A stretch of DNA of 64,000 nucleotides from Triticum aestivum (taxonomy: Eukaryota > Streptophyta > Magnoliopsida > Poales > Poaceae). The translations under genes were made by a program, and so were the position numbers. Positions 44,331-53,570 of this stretch are shown one piece after another; the first letter of the stretch is position 1, and every line of letters begins with the position of its first letter. Under the pieces are notes generated by a model. The model was not told where the DNA came from. It saw only the letters and a list, made by a program, of their open reading frames with translations, and ran no database searches. Where the stretch lies: assembly GCF_018294505.1 (NCBI RefSeq), contig NC_057800.1:472676582-472740581 (forward strand). Reading direction: 5' to 3'.

Positions 44331-45442
44331 TTTAAAATTTATAACCAAAGTGAATTACCATGATGTTCTAAAGGACACTCAAAATGATATAAGTGAAGCA
44401 TGAGAGATCAATTATTTCTATAAAATAGAACCACCCCGTGCTCTAAAAGATATAAGCGAAGCACTAGAGCAAAAATTATCCAACTCAAAAGATATAAGTG
44501 AAGCACATAAAGTATTCTAATAAATTTCAATTCATGTGTGTCTCTCCCAATAGGTGTATAAAGAAAGGATGATTGTGTTAAACTAAAAATCAAAGACTCA
44601 AATCATACAAGACGCTCCAAGCAAAACACATATCATGTGGTGAATAAAAATATAGCTCCAAGTCAAGTTACCGATGGACGAAGACGAAAGAGGAGATGCC
44701 TTCCGGGGCATCCCCAAGCTTAGGCTTTTGGTTGTCCTTGGATTTTACCTTGGGGTGCCTTGGGCACCCCCAAGCTTAGGCTCTTGCCACTCCTTGTTCC
44801 ATAATCCATCAAATCTTTACCCAAAACTTGAAAACTTAACAACACAAAACTTAAAAGAAAATCTTCGTGAGCTCCGTTAGTAAAAGAAAACAAATCACCA
44901 CTTCAAGGTACTGTAATGAACTCATTCTTTATTTATATTGGTGTTAAACCTACCGTATTCCAACTTTTCTATGGTTCTTAAACTCTATTGCTAGCCATAG
45001 ATTCATCAAAATAAGCAAACAACACACGAAAAACAGAATCTGTCAAAAACAGAACAGTCTGTAGCAATCTGTAGGTTTCGGATAATTCTGGAACCCCCAA
45101 AATTCTAAAATAAATTGCTGGACGTGAGGAATTTATCTATTAATCATCTTAAAAAATAATTAACTAAATATCACTCTCTAGTAAAAAATGGCAGCAATTC
45201 TCGTGAGCGCTAAAGTTTCTGTTTTTTACAGCAAGATGAAAAAGACTTCCCCCAAGTCTTCCCAACAGTTCTACTTGGCACAAACACTAATTAAACACAA
45301 AAAATACAACCAAAACATAGGCTGGTTAAATTATTTATTACTAAACAGGAACAAAAAGCAAGTAATAAAAATAAAATTGGGTTGCCTCCCAACAAGCGCT
45401 ATCGTTTAATGCCCCTAGCTAGGCATAAAAGCGAGGATAGAT
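44331..45442. other. Noncoding internal DNA of WHAM-like element
   Basis: AT-rich. Contains a repeated ATATAAGTGAAGCA motif (three to four copies, 44387-44510) and two polypurine-tract-like copies at 44708-44725 and 44764-44781. No protein is recognised. Confidence 0.6.
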
Positions 45443-46283
45443 CTAGGTATTACCATGATGATGATAAGGTAAATCGCGAAAACTCATCTCATACTCCCTA
45501 CGTTCAGCAGCAAGCTTTCTTTGTGGCAAGCAAAAGTAATCAAAAGGGCTAAATTTAATGGGACAAAAGTCCCCAAGATCAAGTTCGGGAGGTGTTGGTT
45601 CCTCCTTTGGCCCCTCATATTGCACAACCAATTCATCATTATAAGCATTCTTTTTGCAAAAAGTCATGAGCCTTTGTTCAAGGGAAAAACCTAGCCCATT
45701 GTTCTAGATAGCAAAATTATCATTAAGTTCAGAGATATTATTAACAAGAACATCAGTAGGAACCTTTTTTCTAAGGTTTTCATTAAAAGCAACATGATCT
45801 AAAGATCTTAAATGCATAATGTCTTCTTGATAAAAAAAGGATTGCTCCTATGGGAGGACGGCCAACATCCACCCTATAATGCACAAAAAAATTATTGTCT
45901 TATTTTATTATAAATCTGAACTCATGAGCTAAAAACATGGTTGCTGCTCGCTTAACAGAAGAATGCTCAATGTTAGAAAATTCTAGGAAAATCCTTTGTA
46001 TGGAAGGATGCATATGTAAAAATTGTCTTTCAAGTTCAACTATGAGCAAAGATATAGCGTCCGCAAGACTACTAGTTTTATGAAGGATAGATCCGCTCAT
46101 GGTGGGCAAAGCACCGGCACAAGTAAAGAAATCTTGAATAACTCCCTTCCCAATAATATTGCCGCTACCAATCTGAAACCTTTTAGTGTGTAAAATAGTA
46201 GAATTTTCAAGAGGATCATCAATAGCTTCAACGTTTTTCATAATATTATCCTTATCAACGATAACCTCCCCAGTTTCCGACAT
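45443..46283 (-). pseudogene. Unknown protein gene of WHAM-like element
   Basis: It begins MSETGEVIVDKDNIMKN at 46283, about 190 bases inside the PBS. It runs to a stop after FRFIIK at 45900, then is readable in other frames (RVDVGRPPIGAILF) and ends as a clean frame MTFCKKNAYNDELVVQY to FRDLPYHHHGNT (45667-45443). The parts add up to about 280 residues. Features are an N-terminal acidic region, a helical middle (LLIVELERQFLHMHPSIQRIF) and an acidic Pro-rich C-terminus. No zinc knuckle, protease or RT motif is seen. Its position is that of gag, so it may be a Gag-derived or helper protein. I cannot assign a function. Confidence 0.6.
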
Positions 46284-46470
46284 GAAGGCAACAAATAGCA
46301 AAAAGAACGAGCACACAGAAGGCAGGAAGGAAAAAGAGGCGGAAAAGAGGGCGAATAAAACGGCAAGGGTGAAGTGGGGGAGAGGAAAACGAGAGGCAAA
46401 TGACAAATAATGTAAACCGAAGGATAAGAGTTGTGATGGGTACTTGGTATGTCTTGACTTGGCGTATATA

Positions 46471-46488
46471 TCCCTGGGAACGGCGCCA
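46471..46488 (-). other. Primer binding site, tRNA-Asp type (WHAM-like)
   Basis: On the minus strand TGGCGCCGTTCCCAGGGA lies 11 bases inside the LTR. It matches the tRNA-Asp site with two mismatches and fixes the minus strand as the element's sense strand. Confidence 0.82.
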
Positions 46489-47962
46489 GAAATCCTTCTT
46501 GCTACCTCTTGAGCATGCGTTGGTTTTCCCTTGAAGAGGAAAGGGTGATGCAGCAAAGCAGCGTAAGTATTTCCCTTGGTTTTTGAGAACCAAGGTATCA
46601 ATCCAGTAGGAGACCACGCGTGAGTCACCTCGTACCTACACAAACAAATAAGAACCTCGCAACCAATGCGATAAAGGGGTTGTCAATCCCTTCATGGCCA
46701 CTTGCAAGAGTGAGATCTGATAGAGATAATAATAATAAGATAAATATTTTTGGTATTTTTATTATATAAATTGAAAGTAAAGATTGCAAAATAAAATAGA
46801 TTAGAAACTTGCATGATGGAAAATAGACCCGGGGGCCATAGGTTTCACTAGTGGCTTCTCTCAAGATAGCATAAGTATTACGGTGGGTGAACAAATTACT
46901 GTCGAGCAATTGATAGAATTGAGCATAGTTATGAGAATATCTAGGTATGATCATGTATATAGGCATCACATCTGTGACAAGTAGACCGAATCCTGCCTGC
47001 ATCTACTACTATTACTCCACACATCCACCGCTATCCAGCATGCATCTAGAGTATTAAGTTCATAAGAACGGAGTAATGCTTTAAGCAAGATGACATGATG
47101 TAGAGGGATAAACTCATGCAATATGATATAAACCCCATCTTTTTATCCTCGATAGCAACAATACAATACGTGTCATTTTCCCTACTGTCACTAGGATCGA
47201 GCACCGCAAGAATGAACCCAAAGCTAAGCACTTCTCCCATTACAAGAAAGATCTATCTAGAAGGCCAAACTAAACTGATAGTTCGAAGAGACTTGCAAAG
47301 ATAACCAATCATACATAAAAGAATTCAAAGAAGATTCAAATATTGTTCATAGATAGTATTGATCATAAACCCACAATTCATCTGATCTCGACAAACACAC
47401 CACAAAAGAAGATTACATCGAATAGATCTCCAAGAGAATCGAGGAGAACTTTGTATTGAGATCCAAAGAGAGAGAAGAAGCCATCTAGCTAATAACTATG
47501 GACCCGAAGGTCTGAGGTAAACTACTCACACATCATCGGAGGGGCCATGGAGTTGATGTAGAGGCCCTCCGTGATCAATGCCCCCTCCGACAGAGCTCCG
47601 GAAAAGGCCCCAAGATGGGATCTCTTGGGTACAGAAGGTTTTGGCGGTGGAAATAGGGTTTCGTGGTGCTCCTTGATGTTTTTAGGGTACGTAGGTATAT
47701 ATAGGAGGAAGAAGTAGGTCGGTGGAGCCACGAGGGGGAGGGCGCACCCAGGGGGGTAGGCACACCCCCTGCCTCATGGCATCCTCGTTGGTTGGTCGAC
47801 GTCCACTCCAAGTCCTTTGGATCACGCTTGTTCCAAAAATCACGCTCCGAAGGTTTCATTCCATTTGGACTCCGTTTGATATTCCTTTTCTGCGAAACAC
47901 TGAAATTGGCAAAAAAACAGCAATTTGGGTTGGGCCTCCGGCTAATAGGTTAGTCCCAAAAA

Positions 47963-49417
47963 TCTTTCCCTAATAATAAAGCACGGATTGACTCCGTGGG
48001 TTCACCATCACAATACGCTTCTTCCCGTAAATTTACGCTTTCAGTTTGAATTAAAATATATATCCGAGGTGGTACTAATCTATCTGAGCCACTTTCATCT
48101 GTAAGTAAAAAAAGCTTCGTCTGTTTGTTCCCTGCCGTATATAATGTGTATTAGGCCTGCCCTACGCTCTTTTGGGCCTTAGCCAAGGCCAGCCTAGCAC
48201 TCTTCCAATCCCAAAAACACCAACACGTTCAAGATGCACATACGCAGCTTCACCAAGGCCCAAAAGTGGCTTGCTAATCAGCCTTTTCATTTTAATTTAC
48301 TATTAAAAAGATAGTCCCACATCGCTTTGTAACAATGAATCCCACCAGTTTAAATATGTGAGAAAGTTGCCTAGGAACAACCCTTCTTGGGAATTAAATA
48401 ATTGGAGGATGAGGCATGGATCTGCTGAAAAACAAAAAGAGGGGTGAGCTCAGGCAGTGAGCAGCAAGACGAAGGATGACGACAAAAGATGGATGAAGGC
48501 GATGGCATGGCCGACTGGACATGGCAGGCCGCGAGCCTATGCGTGCATGTAACCTGGCTTCGCGCTCATGGAGCAGCCGCCCTAATTGCCAGCTCGTTGG
48601 GGGTCAGCCCGCGATGCTCCCGTCTAGCCTCTGAACGCATTGTGGGAGTTCTTATATTTTTTAACGGCTTACCGATCAACACTAACCATGTGTTTGTTTT
48701 CCATGCCGAAGTCACATGTAAGAAGGCCTAAAGTCCCTCTACTGAAATCTAAGCTCAACCATAACCGTACATGCCGAAGTCACATGTAAGAAGGCCTCAA
48801 AGTCCCTCTACTAAAATCTAAGCTCAATCACAAGTTTCTGTACAAAATAGTCTAATACTCTCTTCATGAACCAATATCCCAGTTCGTACATTTTTTGAAT
48901 GGCTTACCGATCAACATTAACCATGTGCCTGTTTTCCATGTCGAAGTCACATGTAAGAAGGCCTCAACTCTCTCTACTGAAATCTAAGCTCAATCACAAG
49001 TTCATGTACAAAATAGTCCATTACTCTCTCCATGAACCAATATCGCAGTTCGTACCTTTTTGAACGGCTTACCGATTGACACTAACCATGTGCTCGTTTT
49101 TCATGCCGTAGTCACAAGTAAGAAGGCGTCAAGTCCCTCTACTGAAATCTAAGCTCAATCACAAGTTCCCGCACACGCCAAAGTGATATGTAAGAAGGTC
49201 TCAAGTCCCTCTACTGAAATCTAAACTCAATCACAAGTTCTCATACATGACATTGATGGGAAACCAAGCTCATTGGCTTGGAATTGAAAGACATTAATAG
49301 TTGGACCACACGACCATCGTCGATGATGGTGGCGTACAAAAGTGGTGACATGAATGGTTTGCTTGGCGCATACGAAGGTTTTAATCTCCCGTTGCAACGC
49401 ACGGTCTCTTTTTCTAG
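47963..49417 (+). mobile_element. Helitron 2 (1455 bp) inside the LTR
   Basis: 5' TCTTTCCCTAATAATAAAGC and 3' hairpin CCGT-TGCAACGC-ACGG (49389-49404), thirteen bases, then CTAG at 49414-49417. It is inserted precisely between A and T of the LTR with no duplication, as Helitrons do. There is no helicase gene; it is a non-autonomous copy. Confidence 0.93.
48662..49240 (+). repeat. Internal tandem repeats in Helitron 2
   Basis: Units beginning CATGCCGAAGTCACATG start near 48702, 48770, 48938, 49102 and 49172. They contain TCTACTGAAATCTAAGCTCA. Short units of about 68-70 bp and long units of about 165 bp alternate; the long ones add a block with GGCTTACCGAT and TGAACCAATATC. Confidence 0.85.
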
Positions 49418-49515
49418 TAATATAAAAGTGTATAAATAAGACCATTAAATATCCAAAACAGAATATATAATAGCATGGAACAATAAAAAATTATAGATAC
49501 GTTGTAGACGTATCA

Positions 49516-49783
49516 AACATCTACCGGCTTCTGCACACAAGACCATTCCCCTTACCTATCCTTTTGCTGTGTGGGGCTAGACATGGTGGCAAGACAGCAC
49601 GCGGCGGCATGACCCACCTGCTCGTCGCCGTGGACAAATTCACCATGTGGATCGAAGAAAAACCAATCAAGAAACTGAATGGTCCGACTGCTATGATCTT
49701 CATTGCCGACATTCCCGTCTGATACGGTGTACCACACAGCATCATCACCGACAATGGCACAAAAATTGCCAAGGGAGCCTTGG
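49516..49783 (+). pseudogene. pol: Integrase core of element B, truncated
   Basis: Resumes after the WHAM-like element and reads GGMTHLLVAVDKFTMWIEEKPI, FIADIPV, stop, YGVPHSIITDNGTKIAKGAL. The second catalytic Asp is in TDNGT. The Glu of the triad and everything after are missing because a new repeat begins at 49784. A stop in place of the residue after PV adds to the decay. Confidence 0.85.
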
Positions 49784-49886
49784 TGTAACGCCTCAAGACC
49801 GATGCGCTAGGTGTCTTCCAGTTATTCGCTGACGTTTCCATGTCATTTGCTTGCGTGTTGCATTTTATCATGTCATCATGTACATT
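49784..49886. repeat. Start of an unidentified LTR-like repeat
   Basis: It opens TGTAACGCCTCAAGACCG and runs 103 bp to the CACTA at 49887. The first nine bases equal those of the repeat at 61905. It is likely the beginning of an LTR broken by the CACTA; the remainder is not in the window. Confidence 0.5.
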
Positions 49887-50342
49887 CACTACAAAAAAAA
49901 TACACTTCCGTGATGATACATGTTTGTCATAGTAGGTCGCGTTTTCTGTCATGCATGTACATCCATGACAAATTTATGACAGAATCAAGATAGTCATACC
50001 TGTGCTGTCGTAGAAGTGCTCCATGACATTGCCAAAATTATCATCACGGAAGTGTCCACTTCCATGACGATAAATCACGCGTCATAGAAGTGCTTCCATC
50101 AAGGGTGACAGACACGTGGCATCCACCGTAACGGAATGCCTTTAAGCTATCGGGTCGGATTTTGGATCCGATAACCCGTTAACAGCCACGACAAATGCCG
50201 ATTTTCCACGTGTAAAATTCTCATTGGCTGACGGATCCACGCGTCAGCTCCGCGTTGGCACAGGCGTCACTCATCCAATGGTCGAGATGGGCCTATGATA
50301 TGTTGAGTGGACCGGCCCAAAAGTGGCCCACAAAGTTTAAAT

Positions 50343-50584
50343 GGGCAGGCCCAACCGAAGGCCCGTAAAATTTAGCAAACCATAATGGGCCGACCCAGCT
50401 AAAGGCCCACAAAATTTAGCGGACCATAGTGGGCCGGCCCAGCTAAAGGCCACATGATTTTGCAGACCATAATGGGCCGGCCCAGCTAAAGGCCCACAAG
50501 ATTTTGCGGACCACAATGGGCCGGCCCAGCTAAAGGCCCACAAGATTCTGCAGACCATAATGGGCCAGCCCAGCTAAAGGCCCA
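50343..50584 (+). repeat. 44-bp subterminal tandem repeats rich in GGCCCA
   Basis: CCCAGCTAAAGGCCC recurs at 50394, 50438, 50481, 50525 and 50569 (spacing 43-44 bp), with a diverged unit before. Each unit has TGGGCCGGCCCA. These are the probable binding sites of the CACTA transposase. GGCCCA single copies continue to 51080. A minus-strand open frame here only reflects the repeat. Confidence 0.88.
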
Positions 50585-51478
50585 ACATTCTCTATCAAAT
50601 TGGCCCGTCAACGGCCTGTCCTAAACTTGTCATCAACGCGGCCCATGGTCACTTCTGGCCCGTTAACAGTCCGCTAAGTAATTGGGCCAAATTACGGCCC
50701 GGTGTATTTCCGGCCTGTTTACGGCCCGTCCAAATTTTGGCCTGTCAAAGATCCGCATCGTAAATGGGCCACCATTTCGGCCTGCTAAGTCCACTGGGTT
50801 ATTTGGCACAATCAGGGCCCAATCTCACTTTCGGTCTATTAAAGTCCCATGTTTTTTATGGGCTTGAGATATTTACACCTGTAAATGGCGTATTTTTACT
50901 GAGGGCCCAAATTATGTTTAGGCCTGTTAAAGGCCCACTATGGGCACAGGCCTACCAGAAAAATATGAAAGCTTATGCTGATTTAGGCCCAGATATTTTT
51001 AGTGGGCTACATGCCAATTTGGCCCGTAATTTTTTTAGCCCAATTGGAATGGGCCCGACGAATGTTGGCATGTTGGGCTCCTACGAAGCTTTCGGCTGAA
51101 TACATTACTAAGATAAACCTACACTATACAAAAATAGCGTCGTAATTACTGCAGCCTGAGGCAGCATCATAAATGTTGTATCACAACAAAATAAATTCCA
51201 ACCATACAACAAAAGGCCTATTGGCATAAAGTTTACAGTCCATCCAAATAAAAGCACCATGAGATGTATAGAAGCACAGATCATTTGACCTGGGTGCTAA
51301 TGGTTCAGGCTGTAGAATCTGATGGAGCAGCACGATCTCCACCTTTTTTCCGCCATTGCTCTTGAACAACAAAGTGAATGTCTGATAGTCTGGTTTCAAA
51401 ACCATTCATATCTTGATGACATTTCTCAACCACTATTCTTGTTTCCGAAACAACGTCCATTAGGGATTGGACTTGTGT

Positions 51479-53570
51479 CTAGAGCACAGATATATCACTC
51501 TGTCTAGCAGGAAGATTTTGTTCAGTAGGCGATTTGGATGAGGTTACCTTGACAACCAACCCATAATTACGCAGGAAGGTGCTTTTTGCACTGTTACTGG
51601 AGAGATACCGACGCACTGCAGCAAGAGGTGACATTGTGCCTCTAGTAGCCTCGTCACCTTCAGGTGGTTGTGGTTGTTCAATCATTTGTTCCATAGCTTC
51701 CTGAAAGTTTGAACTTGTAGATTAGTGTACCAGATAAGGTACTAATGAGACAAAAACAAACAAAGTAGGTTAAACGTTTATAAATAACTTATTTTGGTGA
51801 ACTACTGTAATACATTAGCATGTATTGTAGTGCCAACTACATAATAAAATCACTTTCGAAACATATGTCCATGTAGCATGCCTACTATATTGTCTATTTC
51901 CTCACATTCGTTGACATCCAAGGATAAAGAGACATGGTTTAAAGTAGGATGAAAATAGTATGACATCATTCATATCATGGGCAAACAGATATAAAACAAA
52001 CAGGCTATTTTATCATTGTGTGCGCACGTGAACATAACAACTAGATTACAGATCAAGACCAAAAGAATATCCTTCATCTCTTTTAAACCATGTAAGGTGA
52101 AATGATACGTTAAGACAACTGTGAATAAAAGTGAATAGAGTAACTGACATTGGCTGCAAACCAAGTAGTTAAATGAACACATCACAGTACCAATCAGTTC
52201 AAGGCAGCAGGAGTAAGGACTTACAACAGCAGCTTGAACTGGTGTGCTCATGCCCTTCATCTTGCTGGTGTGGCAATCCTTGAAGATTTGCACTGCATTC
52301 GGTTCAGGTTCTTTTTGGTCCGCACAGGCTTTCCTCTGTATTTGGAACAAGTCAATATAGATATGATAATATGGCACAAAAAAGAAGGAAGTAGCAGCTA
52401 TTTACAAGAGCCTCACAGTGTGCAATATAGCTACGAGATCCTGTTGTCTGTTGGAATTTCACTTTAGAATGGTTGGTTTTGTTCTTCAAATAGTTAGCCT
52501 AGAAGAAGATACACTTGTAAGGCACATACATAAATACAAGTTCAATATGTGGTCTGATCAAATACATATAGCCTACCTGATACTTTGGATCAGACCAGTG
52601 TTTAACGAGGGCTGTCCAGTCTTCATCTGTAATATATTCCACTGGAGATGTTTGGGCAATTTCATTGTTAGCCTTGCCTTCAAAGTGAGATTTTCTAAGG
52701 TGGTACTGATACTATCGCGGAGTAGACTGAAAAACATGAGTGCATGCTTGTTTAGTTGCATCATCTTTCGGATCCAACTTGAACCTCATCTGTTGAAAAA
52801 AGAATGTGAGTCTTATTAGGAGGAAGCTAGAAAGTATGGGACAGAGCAAGACAATATTACTAATTGCAATGAATAACATTACTTACGGATAAATGGTCAA
52901 GGAAGGTGTTAAACTGGGTATTGTCTTTCTCATTCCTGTACTGGATCCACGTTGGGAGGATACGTGCATGACACCTAACAACAACTGCTACCTCTGATAC
53001 TAACTTGGTTGACTCTGTAGCATCACGTGGCCTTTTTGAACCTGCCTCAAAATGGATCTCCATTCTCCCTCCTTTAGATTTTGTTAATCTGTCAAGCATT
53101 ATCCCTGATGTCTGTTTCCGCTTGCGCCGTGGTGCTAGTTCAACAACGAATATGGAAAGTGTTAGTGTACATCAAACTGTGAGAGTACATATAAAGGAGC
53201 ATGCAACTGCAACTTTACTCGGTCAGGTACCGTCTTGGTGTTGATGCTCATGAGGTTCATCTGATCTTGCCAAGTCGTGTTGTGTCAGCAGTGCTTCGGA
53301 AGTAGTGTTAGGTGTGAAGGCTGCTTGGGAACTGGCCAGTTCCGGAGCAAACGAACGAGTAACTGGTTGAGATGCTGGTATAGTTGAAGCGGATGCTGCA
53401 GCTGGTGGAGCAGGTGATACTGTGATTGTAGATTTAGCCGGTGGACTTGGACCTTCTACTGCACTATAAGTACCAGCAGAATCTCGACGGCAGAACCTTT
53501 TCCGTTTCACCCGACGAGTAACAACACTCCCTACTATATTATTTTCCTTGCTCTTTTTTGTCTTTGCCAT
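51479..53570 (-). pseudogene. CACTA ORF2, Transposase_24-like (six exons, one in-frame stop)
   Basis: Exons on the minus strand: 53570-53231, 53134-52887, 52789-52577, 52498-52406, 52335-52225 and 51700-51479. All introns have GT and AG, and the phases agree through all joins, giving 408 residues. The N-terminus MAKTKKSKENN has a basic VKRKRF segment and a Pro/Ala/Ser stretch. The core resembles plant En/Spm Transposase_24 (PF03004): FNTFLDHLS, MRFKLDPKDD, HFEGKANNEIAQ, DWTALVKHWSD, KNKTNHSKVKFQQTTGS and IFKDCHTSKMKG. The end has MEQMIEQPQPPEG and FLRNYGLVVK. A TAG stands in exon 3 after QSTPR. It probably binds terminal repeats in the nucleus. The true 5' end may include upstream duplicated exons. 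Confidence 0.75.

Larger units (their letters stand above)
38013..49515 (-). mobile_element. WHAM-like Athila-type gypsy element, non-autonomous
   Basis: LTRs at 38013-39566 and 46500-49515 (the latter holding a Helitron) are flanked by AACAT at 38008-38012 and 49516-49520. On the minus strand the order is LTR, tRNA-Asp-type PBS, one unknown gene, noncoding DNA, polypurine tract and LTR. No gag-pol with recognisable RT or integrase is found. It is inserted in the integrase of element B. The LTR of this family occurs four times in the window. The name is from memory. Confidence 0.9.
46500..49515 (-). repeat. 5' LTR (element orientation), WHAM-like, split by Helitron 2
   Basis: 46500-47962 plus 49418-49515 give 1561 bp, against 1554 bp for the partner LTR. 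The join CCCAAAAA|TAATATA is exactly the uninterrupted sequence of the other LTR copies. Confidence 0.93.
20681..49783 (+). mobile_element. Ty3/gypsy element B, Tat-type with two RNase H domains, split by two insertions
   Basis: Pieces: LTR 20681-21849, PBS, gag, protease and RT start (to 25404), RT end to integrase start (36068-38012), and integrase core (49516-49783). Removing the two nested elements restores frame and sequence at both sites, with TSDs CCACC and AACAT. The bases before the LTR are TATGT. The distal integrase and 3' LTR are missing: at 49784 another repeat begins. An additional RNase H of the type known from the Tat lineage is present. Frequent stops show decay. Confidence 0.88.

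Noticed and set aside
50337..50558. Repetitive 73-aa frame on the minus strand (SWAGPLWSAK pattern)
   Set aside because: It is translation of the 44-bp subterminal DNA repeat, without a gene context.
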